Below, in pieces: positions 44,147-52,877 of a stretch of DNA of 64,000 nucleotides. The notes under the pieces are model-generated. The model did not search any database and was not told the DNA's origin. It worked only from the letters and a program-made list of their open reading frames with translations. Each line of letters begins with the position of its first letter. Position 1 is the stretch's first letter. Position numbers and translations under genes: made by a program. This stretch comes from Streptococcus oralis (GTDB lineage Bacteria > Bacillota > Bacilli > Lactobacillales > Streptococcaceae). The stretch covers positions 945,001-1,009,000 of the forward strand of contig NZ_CP065707.1 in NCBI RefSeq assembly GCF_016028255.1. Direction: 5' to 3'.

Positions 44147-44180
44147 AACAACCGTTGAAAATTATAGCGGTTGTTTTTGC
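44147..44180 (+). terminator. Terminator after ABC-2 operon
   Basis: AACAACCG pairs with CGGTTGTT, followed by TTT. The remaining 44181-44536 region holds the prtA operators and promoter and an AT-rich leader. Confidence 0.78.
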
Positions 44181-44323
44181 ATATTTATTTAAGTATAAGT
44201 TGTATCCATCCCCCCTTTTTGCGATTTTGGTAGTTATTCCGGTTAATTGATAATATTTTTGATGGTAGGAATGAGTTTATATTGTAGCCAGTTAACTATA
44301 ATATTTATTGACTAGACTATTTG

Positions 44324-44358
44324 TTAACATGGATTAAAAAAAAAATTAACCTGGGTTA
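44324..44358 (+). promoter_or_regulatory. Tandem PsaR/SloR-like operators upstream of prtA
   Basis: TTAACATGGATTAA (44324-44337) and TTAACCTGGGTTAA (44345-44358) are imperfect and near-perfect palindromes whose starts are 21 bp apart, two helical turns. They fit the manganese-regulator core TTAACTTGACTTAA recalled for SloR/PsaR. The second ends 7 bp before the -35 box. PsaR is known to repress prtA in pneumococcus with Mn. Confidence 0.65.
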
Positions 44359-44364
44359 ATTTTT

Positions 44365-44393
44365 CTTGACTTAAATTTTTTTAATTGATATAC
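44365..44393 (+). promoter_or_regulatory. prtA promoter
   Basis: TTGACT, a 17-bp spacer and TATACT. The leader is about 140 nt. Confidence 0.85.
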
Positions 44394-44536
44394 TGTTTTT
44401 CAGAGAGCTAACAATTATATATAAATGTACTACTCTACCCCACTAGATGATACGTCATAAAACTTTTTATAACAAAGGCTAGCAAGGTTAAAGTTTTCTA
44501 TCTATTGGGTTTAAAATAAAAAATTAAGGAATTAAA

Positions 44537-47500
44537 ATGAAAAAAAGTACGGTATTGTCATTAACTACTGCTGCAGTTATTTTAGCAGCATATGCCCCCA
44601 ATGAGGTAATTTTAGCAGATGCACCTAGTTCTGAAGATGCTTTAAGAATTTCTGATAAAGAAAAAGTAGTAGCAGATAAAGAAAAAGTAGTAGCAGATAA
44701 AGAAACAGAAAACAATGAACAATCTGAAGAACTTCATAATGTTATAGAAACTTCAAAGGATACTGAGGAGAAGAAGACAACAGTTATTGAGGAAAAAGAG
44801 GTTGTTAGTAAAAAGTCTGTGATAGACAAAAAAACTAGTAACGAAGGAGCAAGTATCAAAGAAGACTCCAATCAATCCCAAGGAAATGATGCGGACTCAT
44901 TTGTAAATAAAGATACAGAAAATCCGAAAAAAGAAGATAAAGTTGTCTATATTGCTGAATTTAAAGATAAACAATCTGGAGAAAAAGTAATTAAGGAACT
45001 ATCAAATCTTAAGGATACAAAAGTTTTATATACCTATAATACGATTTTTAATGGCGCTGCCATTGAAACAACTCCAGATAATTTGGACAAAATTAAACAA
45101 ATAGAAGGTGTTTCGTCGGTTGAACGATCACAAAAACTCCAACCAATGATGAATCATGCCAGAAAGGAAATTGGAGTTGAGGAAGCTATTGATTACCTAA
45201 AGTCTATCAATGCTCCATTTGGGAAAAATTTTGATGGTAGAGGTATGGTCATTTCAAATATCGATACTGGAACAGATTATAGGCATAAGGCTATGAGGAT
45301 TGATGATGATGCCAAAGACTCAATGAAATTTAAAAAAGATGACTTAAAAGGCACTGATAAGAATTATTGGTTGAGTGATAAAATCCCTCATGCGTTCAAT
45401 TATTATAATGGTGGTAAAATCACTGTAGAAAAATATGATGATGGAAGGGATTATTTTGACCCACATGGGATGCATATTGCAGGGATTCTTGCTGGAAATG
45501 ATACTGAAAAAGATATCAAGAACTTTAATGGCATAGATGGAATTGCGCCTAATGCACAAATTTTCTCTTATAAAATGTACTCTGACGCAGGATCTGGGTT
45601 TGCAGGTGATGAAACAATGTTTCATGCTATTGAAGATTCGATCAAACACAATGTCGATGTTGTTTCGGTATCATCTGGCTTTACGGGAACCGGTCTTGTA
45701 GGCGAGAAATATTGGGAGGCTATTAGAGCATTAAGAAAAGCTGGAATCCCAATGGTTGTTGCTACAGGTAACTTTGCGACTTCTGCTTCAAGTTCTTCTT
45801 GGGATTTAGTAGCAAATAATAATCTGAAAATGACAGATACTGGAAATGTAACACGAACTGCCGCACATGAAGATGCGATAGCGGTCGCTTCTGCTAAAAA
45901 TCAAACCATTGAGTTTGATAAGGTTAACATTGGAGGACAAAGTTTTAAATACAGAAATATAGGGGCTTTTTTCGATAAAAACAAAATCCTAACAAATGAG
46001 GATGGCTCAAAAACTCCAAATAAATTAAAATTTGTATATATAGGCAAAGGTCAAGACCAAGATTTGATAGGCTTGGATCTTAAGGGCAAAATTGCAGTAA
46101 TGGATAGAATTTATACCAAGGATTTAAAAGATGCTTTTAAAAGAGCTATGGATAAAGGCGCACGTGCCATTATGGTTGTAAATACTGTAAATTACTACAA
46201 TAGAGATAATTGGACAGACCTTCCAGCTATGGGATATGAAGCGGATGAAGGGACTACTAGTCAAGTATTTTCAATTTCAGGAGATGATGGTGTAAAATTA
46301 TGGAACATGATTAACCCTGATAAAAAAACTGAAGTCAAAAGAAATAATAAGGAAGATTTTAAAGATAACTTAGAACAATACTATCCAATTGATATGGAAA
46401 GCTATAATTCTAATAAACCGAATGTAGGTGATGAAAAAGAAATTGACTTTAAATTTGCACCTGACACAGACAAAGAACTTTATAAAGAAGATATTATAGT
46501 TCCAGCAGGGTCTACATCTTGGGGGCCAAGAACAGATTTGCTTTTAAAACCGGATGTTTCAGCACCAGGTAAAAATATTAAATCTACTCTAAATGTTATT
46601 AATGGTAAATCTACTTATGGTTATATGTCAGGAACTAGCATGGCAACTCCAATTGTAGCAGCTTCTACTGTTTTGATTCGACCAAAATTAAAGGAATTGC
46701 TTGAAAGACCTGTCTTGAAAAATCTTAAGGGAGATGACAAAATAGACCTTACAAGTCTTACAAAAATAGCCCTACAAAATACTGCAAGACCTATGATGGA
46801 TGCAACCTCTTGGAAAGAAAAGAGTCAATACTTTGCATCACCTAGACAGCAGGGAGCGGGACTAATTAATGTTGCCAACGCTTTGAGAAATGAAGTTGTA
46901 GCGACTTTCAAAAATATAGATTCTAAAGGTTTGGTAAATTCATATGGTTCCATTTCTCTTAAAGAAATAAAAGGTGATAAAAAATACTTTACAATCAAGC
47001 TTCACAATACCTCAAATAGACCTTTAACCTTTAAAGTTTCTGCATCAACTGTAACTACAGATGCTCTAACTGATAGGCTAAAACTCGATGAAACATATAA
47101 AGATGAAAAATCTCCGGACGGGAAGCAAATTGTTCCAGAAATTCACCCAGAAAAAGTCAAAGGAGCAAATATCACATTTGAGCATGATACTTTCACTATA
47201 GGTCCAAATTCCAGCTTTGATTTAAATGCGGTTATAAATGTTGGGGAAGCAAAAAATAAAAATAAATTTGTAGAATCATTTATTCATTTTGAGTCAGTGG
47301 AAGAAATGGAAGCTCTAAACTCCAACGGTAAGAAAAGAAACTTCCAACCTTCTTTGTCCATGCCTCTAATGGGATTTGCTGGGAATTGGAACCACGAACC
47401 AATCCTTGATAAATGGGCCTGGGAAGAAGGGTCAAAATCAAAAGCGATGGAAGGTTATGATGATGATGGCAAACCAAAAATTCCAGGTACCTTAAATAAG

Positions 47501-50500
47501 GGGATTGGTGGAGAACATGGTATAGATAAATTTAATCCAGCAGGAGTTATCCAAAATAGAAAAGATAGAAATACAACATCCCTAGATCAAAATCCAGAAC
47601 TATTTGCTTTCAATAACGAAGGAATCAACGCACCCTCATCAAGTGGTTCTAATATTGCTAAAATTTATCCTTTAGATTCAAATGGAAATCCTCAAGATGC
47701 TCAACTTGAGAGAGGATTAACGCCTTCTCCACTTGTATTAAGAAGTGCAGAAGAAGGGGTGATTTCAATAGTAAATACAAATAAAGAAGGAGAAAATCAA
47801 AGAGACTTAAAAGTCATTTCGAGAGAACACTTTATTAAAGGAATTTTAAACTCTAAAAGAAATGATGCAAAGGGCATTAAATCTTCTAAGCTAAAAGTTT
47901 GGGGTGATTTGAAATGGGATGGACTCATTTATAACCCTAGAGGTAGAGAAGAAAATGCCCCAGAAAGTAATGACAAAAAAGATCCTGCTACTAAGATACG
48001 AGGACAATTTGAACCGATTGCGGAAGGCCAATATTTCTATAAATTTAAATATAGATTAACCAAGGATTACCCATGGCAGGTTTCCTATATTCCTGTAAAA
48101 ATTGATAACACCCCTCCAAAGATTGTTTCAATTGATTTTTCAAACCCTGAAAAAATTAAGTTGATTACAAAGGATACTTATCACAAGGTCAAAGAGCAAT
48201 ACAAGAATGAAACGCTATTTGCGAGAGATCAAAAAGAACATCCTGAAAAATTTGACGAGATTGCCAACGAAGTTTGGTATGCTGGGGCCGCTCTTGTTAA
48301 TGAAGATGGAGAGGTTGAGAAAAATCTTGAAGTAACTTATGCAGGTGAGGGTCAAGGACGAAATAGGAAACTTGATAAAGACGGAAATACTATTTATGAA
48401 ATTAGTGGAGCAGGAGATTTAAGAGGCAAAATCATTGAAGTGATTGCATTAGACGGTTCTAGCAATTTCACAAAGATTCATAGAATTAAATTTGCTGATC
48501 ATGCTGATGAAAAGGGGATGATTTCCTATTATCTAGTAGATCCTGATCAAGATTCATCTAAATACCAAAAGCTTGGAGAAATTCCTGAATCTAAATTTAA
48601 GAATATAAAAAACGTTAAAGATGATAGTCTTAAAAAAGATACAACTGAGGTAGAACATCATCAAGAAAATGAAGAGGCTACCGAAGAAAAATCTAGTTTT
48701 ACTATTCATAAAACTATTTCAACAATTAGAGATTTTGAAAGCAAAGACTTAAAGAAACTCATTAAAAAGAAATTTAGAGAAGTTGATGACTTTACAAGTG
48801 AAACTGGTAAGAGAATAGAGGAATACGATTATAAATACGATGATAAGGGAAATATCATTGCTTATGACGATGGTAGTGCCTTACAATATGAAACTGAAAA
48901 ACTTGATGAAATCAAATCAAAAATTTATGGCATTCTAAACCCATCTAAAGATGGACACTTTGAAATTCTTGGAAAGATCAGTAATGTTTCTAAAAATGCC
49001 AAGGTATATTATGGAAATAACTATAAATCGATAGAAATCAAAACGACCAAGTATGATTCCCACTCAAAAACGATGACATTTGATTTATACGCTAATATTA
49101 ATGATATTGTGGATGGATTAGCTTTTGCAGGAGATATGAGGTTTTTTGTCAAAGATGATGATCAGATAAAAGCTGAAACTAAAATTAGAATGCCTGAAAA
49201 AAATAAGGAAACTAAAGCAGAATATCCGTATGCATCAAGTTATGGGAATGTAATAGAATTAGGAGAAGGAGATCTTTCAAAAAATAAACCAAACAATTTA
49301 ACGGACATGGAATCTGGTAAAATCTATTCTGATTCAGAAAAACAACAATATCTATTAAAGGATAACATCATTCTAAGAAAAGGCTATGCACTAAAAGTGA
49401 CTACCTATAATCCTGGAAAAACGGATATGTTAGAAGGAAATGGAGTCTATAGCAAGGAAGATATAGCAAAAATCCAAAAGGCCAATCCTAATCTAAGAGT
49501 CTTATCAGAAACAACAATTTATGCTGATAGTAGAAATGTTGAAGATGGAAGAAGTACTCAATCAGTATTAATGTCGGCTTTGGACGGCTTTAACATTGTA
49601 AGATATCAAGTGTTTACATTTAAAATGAATGATAAAGGGGAAGCAATCGATAACGATGGCAATCTTGTGACAGATTCTTCTAAACTGGTATTATTTGGTA
49701 AGGATAGTAAAGAGTACACAGGAGAGGATAAGTCCAATGTAGAAGCTATAAAAGAAGATGGCTCTACGTTATTTATTGATGCAAAACCAGTAAATCTTTC
49801 AATGGACAAGAACTACTTTAATCCATCTAAAACTAATAAAATTTATGTACGAAATCCAGAATTCTATTTAAGAGGTAAGATTTCTGATAAGGGTGGTTTT
49901 AACTGGGAGTTGAGAGTTAATGAATCGGTTGTAGACAATTATTTAATCTACGGAGATTTACACATTGATAACACTAGAGATTTTAACATTAAGCTTAATG
50001 TTAAAGACGGTGACATCATGGACTGGGGAATGAAAGACTATAAAGCAAACGGATTTCCAGATAAGGTAACAGATATGGATGGAAATGTTTATCTTCAAAC
50101 TGGCTATAGCGATTTGAATGCAAAAGCAGTTGGAGTACACTATCAATTCTTATATGATAATGTAAAACCTGAAGTAAGCATTGATCCTAAGGGAAATACT
50201 AGTATCGAATATGCTAATGGAAAATCTGTAGTTTTTAACATCAATGATAAGAGAAATAATGGATTCGATGGTGAGATTCAAGAACAACATATTTATGTAA
50301 ATGGAAAAGAATACAAATCATTTGATGATATTAAACAACTAACAGATAAGACACTAAACATTAAGATTGTTGTAAAAGATTTTGCAAGAAATACTACCGT
50401 AAAAGAATTCATTTTAAATAAAGACACGGGAGAGGTAAGTGAATTAAAACCTCATAGGGTAACTGTGACCATTCAAAATGGAAAAGAAATGAGTTCAACG

Positions 50501-50989
50501 ATAGTGTCGGAAGAAGATTTTATGTTACCTGTCTATAAGGGTGAATTAGAAAAAGGATACCAATTTGATGGTTGGGAAATTTCTGGTTTCGAAGGGAAAA
50601 AAGACGCCGGCTATGTTCTTAATCTATCAAAAGATACCTTTATAAAACCTGTATTCAAGAAAATAGAGGAGAAAAAGGAGGAGGAAAATAAACCTACTTT
50701 TGATGTATCGAAAAAGAAAGAAAAAACACAATCTGATTCAACTAATGATGTCAATAGTATTGTTTCTGATGAAAATGATAAAAACTTTGAAATTAACAAG
50801 AACGTTTATCTAAATGAAGAAGGGAACTTAACTAATAAAAATACCAACATCAATAGTAAATCAACTAGTAACAATCCTAATGAGTTGCCAAAAACCGGAA
50901 CAGCAAGCGGAGCCCAGACACTATTAGCTGCCGGAATCATGTTTATAGTAGGAGCTTTTCTTGGATTGAAGAGAAAAAATAAAGATTAA
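44537..50989 (+). CDS. prtA: Cell wall-anchored subtilisin-like serine protease PrtA
   Basis: A 2150-residue surface protease of the S8 family. A signal peptide (cleaved near residue 28) and a charged repeat-rich propeptide precede the catalytic domain, with Asp 243 (NIDTGTD), His 310 (DPHGMH) and Ser 701 (GTSMATP). A PA-type insert lies between His and Ser (about 500-590), Fn3-like domains follow, and the end carries LPKTG (2117-2121), a hydrophobic segment and a basic tail for sortase A. Sequence and length match pneumococcal PrtA as I recall it. AATTAAGGAATT is the ribosome region; Mn-regulator-like operators sit upstream. Confidence 0.96.
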   Translation: MKKSTVLSLTTAAVILAAYAPNEVILADAPSSEDALRISDKEKVVADKEKVVADKETENNEQSEELHNVIETSKDTEEKKTTVIEEKEVVSKKSVIDKKTSNEGASIKEDSNQSQGNDADSFVNKDTENPKKEDKVVYIAEFKDKQSGEKVIKELSNLKDTKVLYTYNTIFNGAAIETTPDNLDKIKQIEGVSSVERSQKLQPMMNHARKEIGVEEAIDYLKSINAPFGKNFDGRGMVISNIDTGTDYRHKAMRIDDDAKDSMKFKKDDLKGTDKNYWLSDKIPHAFNYYNGGKITVEKYDDGRDYFDPHGMHIAGILAGNDTEKDIKNFNGIDGIAPNAQIFSYKMYSDAGSGFAGDETMFHAIEDSIKHNVDVVSVSSGFTGTGLVGEKYWEAIRALRKAGIPMVVATGNFATSASSSSWDLVANNNLKMTDTGNVTRTAAHEDAIAVASAKNQTIEFDKVNIGGQSFKYRNIGAFFDKNKILTNEDGSKTPNKLKFVYIGKGQDQDLIGLDLKGKIAVMDRIYTKDLKDAFKRAMDKGARAIMVVNTVNYYNRDNWTDLPAMGYEADEGTTSQVFSISGDDGVKLWNMINPDKKTEVKRNNKEDFKDNLEQYYPIDMESYNSNKPNVGDEKEIDFKFAPDTDKELYKEDIIVPAGSTSWGPRTDLLLKPDVSAPGKNIKSTLNVINGKSTYGYMSGTSMATPIVAASTVLIRPKLKELLERPVLKNLKGDDKIDLTSLTKIALQNTARPMMDATSWKEKSQYFASPRQQGAGLINVANALRNEVVATFKNIDSKGLVNSYGSISLKEIKGDKKYFTIKLHNTSNRPLTFKVSASTVTTDALTDRLKLDETYKDEKSPDGKQIVPEIHPEKVKGANITFEHDTFTIGPNSSFDLNAVINVGEAKNKNKFVESFIHFESVEEMEALNSNGKKRNFQPSLSMPLMGFAGNWNHEPILDKWAWEEGSKSKAMEGYDDDGKPKIPGTLNKGIGGEHGIDKFNPAGVIQNRKDRNTTSLDQNPELFAFNNEGINAPSSSGSNIAKIYPLDSNGNPQDAQLERGLTPSPLVLRSAEEGVISIVNTNKEGENQRDLKVISREHFIKGILNSKRNDAKGIKSSKLKVWGDLKWDGLIYNPRGREENAPESNDKKDPATKIRGQFEPIAEGQYFYKFKYRLTKDYPWQVSYIPVKIDNTPPKIVSIDFSNPEKIKLITKDTYHKVKEQYKNETLFARDQKEHPEKFDEIANEVWYAGAALVNEDGEVEKNLEVTYAGEGQGRNRKLDKDGNTIYEISGAGDLRGKIIEVIALDGSSNFTKIHRIKFADHADEKGMISYYLVDPDQDSSKYQKLGEIPESKFKNIKNVKDDSLKKDTTEVEHHQENEEATEEKSSFTIHKTISTIRDFESKDLKKLIKKKFREVDDFTSETGKRIEEYDYKYDDKGNIIAYDDGSALQYETEKLDEIKSKIYGILNPSKDGHFEILGKISNVSKNAKVYYGNNYKSIEIKTTKYDSHSKTMTFDLYANINDIVDGLAFAGDMRFFVKDDDQIKAETKIRMPEKNKETKAEYPYASSYGNVIELGEGDLSKNKPNNLTDMESGKIYSDSEKQQYLLKDNIILRKGYALKVTTYNPGKTDMLEGNGVYSKEDIAKIQKANPNLRVLSETTIYADSRNVEDGRSTQSVLMSALDGFNIVRYQVFTFKMNDKGEAIDNDGNLVTDSSKLVLFGKDSKEYTGEDKSNVEAIKEDGSTLFIDAKPVNLSMDKNYFNPSKTNKIYVRNPEFYLRGKISDKGGFNWELRVNESVVDNYLIYGDLHIDNTRDFNIKLNVKDGDIMDWGMKDYKANGFPDKVTDMDGNVYLQTGYSDLNAKAVGVHYQFLYDNVKPEVSIDPKGNTSIEYANGKSVVFNINDKRNNGFDGEIQEQHIYVNGKEYKSFDDIKQLTDKTLNIKIVVKDFARNTTVKEFILNKDTGEVSELKPHRVTVTIQNGKEMSSTIVSEEDFMLPVYKGELEKGYQFDGWEISGFEGKKDAGYVLNLSKDTFIKPVFKKIEEKKEEENKPTFDVSKKKEKTQSDSTNDVNSIVSDENDKNFEINKNVYLNEEGNLTNKNTNINSKSTSNNPNELPKTGTASGAQTLLAAGIMFIVGAFLGLKRKNKD
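44654..44705 (+). repeat. 21-bp tandem repeat in prtA propeptide
   Basis: A 21-bp unit (starting GATAAAGAAAAAGTAG) occurs 2.4 times, encoding DKEKVVA repeats. The unit is in frame, so copy-number change would not break the gene. Confidence 0.9.
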
Positions 50990-51040
50990 GACAAAAGCTA
51001 TAGAAAAAATAAAGATTAAGACAAAAGCTATAGAAAAAAT
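50973..51040 (+). repeat. 30-bp tandem repeat across the prtA stop codon
   Basis: A 30-bp unit starting GAAAAAATAAAGATTAAG (50973-51002) is repeated exactly at 51003-51032 and partly again to 51040. It includes the last codons and TAA stop of prtA, so the second copy is an in-frame but untranslated tail. Confidence 0.95.
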
Positions 51041-51155
51041 GGTTTATGTACTGAGATTAGATAGTGAGGAGGTGACATAGTTTTGTGAAAGTATTGATTT
51101 ATAAATATATTATTTAGATTTCTATGAAAATGGGAGATTTAAAAGAGATATATGT

Positions 51156-51184
51156 AAAAGCCTTGTCTCAGGACAGGCTTTTTC
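51156..51184 (+). terminator. Terminator after prtA
   Basis: AAAAGCC and TTGTC pair with GACA and GGCTTTT (one bulge) around TCAG, with a T run. Confidence 0.85.
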
Positions 51185-51261
51185 TAATGGAGATGGGTTC
51201 TGTTTAAAATCCATTTCTTCGGCTTATAAAAATATAAATACAAACGGTTGTTTATATTTTG

Positions 51262-51270
51262 TGGTATAAT
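51262..51270 (+). promoter_or_regulatory. Extended -10 promoter of the DUF6287-like gene
   Basis: TGGTATAAT, 166 bp before the ATG, implying a long leader; no strong -35. Confidence 0.55.
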
Positions 51271-51435
51271 GTATTGTAATAAATACTTGTTTTGATACCA
51301 ATCTAGAGATATTTTTATAGTTATTTATTCTAGAAATTTTTGCTTGGATTTTTTTTAAAAGTCATAAAAGTTCATGGATAGTAACGAATGAAGTATCGTA
51401 AGCTTGGCTGAATATCAATCAAAAAGGAGAAAATT

Positions 51436-52305
51436 ATGAATAAGAAAGAACGGGAAAAACAATTTGAAGAGATCAATGGACCTAAGCGGTCTGAATCAAA
51501 GTCGGCTCCGAATAAAAATATAAAAATCTATATTGGCATAGCACTCTCTGTTTTAGTCACTCTCATCTTGGTAAGTATTTTCTCATATCTTCTGATTGGA
51601 AAGAAAGAGCCAAATCAAGGATCGTCTTCAGTTTCAACTACAGAGTCAACAAGTCAAGCGTCTACAAGCCAAGGAAAAACAGATGAGACTGATAAGGATA
51701 AACAAGTGGAAATTCAAAAACTCAAGGATCAACTGACTGCTTTAGATACCAAAATTACGGAAGCAGAAGCACTTGTTAGCAAGTTGAAGAAAGAAACTAC
51801 CGTTCCAAAACTAGATATTGAAGCAATCAAGAACAATGATTTGTCTAGTTTAGAAGGTACTTGGCGTAGTCAATCTGGCAATGAATACATTATTAATGAT
51901 TCTGGAGAAGTACGTGCGACTTGGTTTACAAATGATCAAAAGTACGAATCTGTAGTTGGATTAAAGGTATCAAAAGGACAAGATAGTCGTAACCCTGAGA
52001 CAGCGTCTATTAGTGCATGGGTAAAAGATTCTGTTGCTGGAGGATTCGTAGTAGTAGCTGTGCCAAGTGGAGTTGTTATGCAACCTGCTGATGACGGAAA
52101 GATTACGGATAAAAGCAATCATGCTGAGGAAAGACTACTTTCAGGACAAGATTATGGGTCTATGTTAATGAAACCAGAAAATGTTTATTATCGTGTGAAA
52201 CCAGATACCAGTAAACTTGAGGAAGCAGAAAAGAACTTAGCTCAACTGCAAGCTGATCGTGAAGCAATCAAATCTTCTCTAGAGTCAAAGGAAAAGAAAA
52301 ACTAG
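51436..52305 (+). CDS. Membrane-anchored DUF6287-like protein
   Basis: A 289-residue protein with a charged cytoplasmic N-terminus (1-30), one membrane helix (about 33-53), a Ser/Thr-rich linker (58-85), a coiled-coil stretch (86-120), a globular domain beginning LDIEAIKNNDLSSLEGTWRSQSGNEY that resembles DUF6287, and a second coiled coil at the C-terminus. It is exposed outside the cell as a type II protein. Function unknown. AAAGGAG is the ribosome site; a terminator follows. Confidence 0.75.
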   Translation: MNKKEREKQFEEINGPKRSESKSAPNKNIKIYIGIALSVLVTLILVSIFSYLLIGKKEPNQGSSSVSTTESTSQASTSQGKTDETDKDKQVEIQKLKDQLTALDTKITEAEALVSKLKKETTVPKLDIEAIKNNDLSSLEGTWRSQSGNEYIINDSGEVRATWFTNDQKYESVVGLKVSKGQDSRNPETASISAWVKDSVAGGFVVVAVPSGVVMQPADDGKITDKSNHAEERLLSGQDYGSMLMKPENVYYRVKPDTSKLEEAEKNLAQLQADREAIKSSLESKEKKN

Positions 52306-52344
52306 ATTGTATTCGTTCAAAAATACTGTTACAATCGGCAGAAT

Positions 52345-52370
52345 CAAGAAGCCCATTAGGGCTTCTTTTT
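52345..52370 (+). terminator. Terminator after DUF6287-like gene
   Basis: AAGAAGCCC-ATTA-GGGCTTCTT with TTTC. Confidence 0.88.
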
Positions 52371-52429
52371 CTTTTATCACGACTATTCAACCACTTAGAC
52401 AGAGATATTGACCAGATAGGCAAAAGGGC

Positions 52430-52458
52430 TTGTTCTTGAAAAATTCCTCTGCTATAAT
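52430..52458 (+). promoter_or_regulatory. Promoter of the small membrane protein gene
   Basis: TTGTTC, a 17-bp spacer ending in TGC, and TATAAT. Confidence 0.75.
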
Positions 52459-52531
52459 GATTCATGTAAGGGACGTGAGGGGTCAGTATCAGACAACTCA
52501 AGAACCTAAAAAAGAAAATGGAGACATAAAA

Positions 52532-52849
52532 ATGAAAAAATTATTGGGACTTGTATTTTTAGTAGCAGCAGCGCTAGTATTGTATTTCGGATCTGTTGGC
52601 TGGCCAAGTTTGGATGTCAACCTCTGGTCACTCATTCCGGTAGGATTGTTCCTCTATTTCACGCTAGAAAACTTTTTGAAAAAAGACTACAAGTCTAGTC
52701 TGATGTGCTTGATCATTGCCTTTATCATTGCAAATGCTATTTTTGATCTCTTGCCAATTTCAAGTGGTTTGGTGATTGGTGCCGGTGTGCTAGCTTGTGT
52801 AGGACTTGGCTACCTCTTTCCTGATAAAGATAAAAAAGAAGGCAAATAA
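52532..52849 (+). CDS. Small four-helix membrane protein
   Basis: A 105-residue protein with about four hydrophobic helices and a Lys-rich tail. It resembles LiaI/LiaF N-terminal-like membrane modules in layout, but I do not assign a family. The ATG at 52532 is preferred over an upstream in-frame ATG at 52430, which lies in the promoter; ATGGAGAC is the ribosome site. Function unknown. Confidence 0.7.
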   Translation: MKKLLGLVFLVAAALVLYFGSVGWPSLDVNLWSLIPVGLFLYFTLENFLKKDYKSSLMCLIIAFIIANAIFDLLPISSGLVIGAGVLACVGLGYLFPDKDKKEGK

Positions 52850-52877
52850 AAAGTCTCGAGATTTCTCGAGACTTTTT
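52848..52877. terminator. Bidirectional terminator
   Basis: A perfect AAAAAGTCTCGAG-ATTT-CTCGAGACTTTTT hairpin between the convergent small membrane protein and amidase genes. Confidence 0.93.

Larger units (their letters stand above)
51041..51435 (+). other. Intergenic region between prtA and the DUF6287-like gene
   Basis: Apart from the prtA terminator and the extended -10 of the next gene, nothing recognisable is present; the sequence is AT-rich. Confidence 0.5.
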
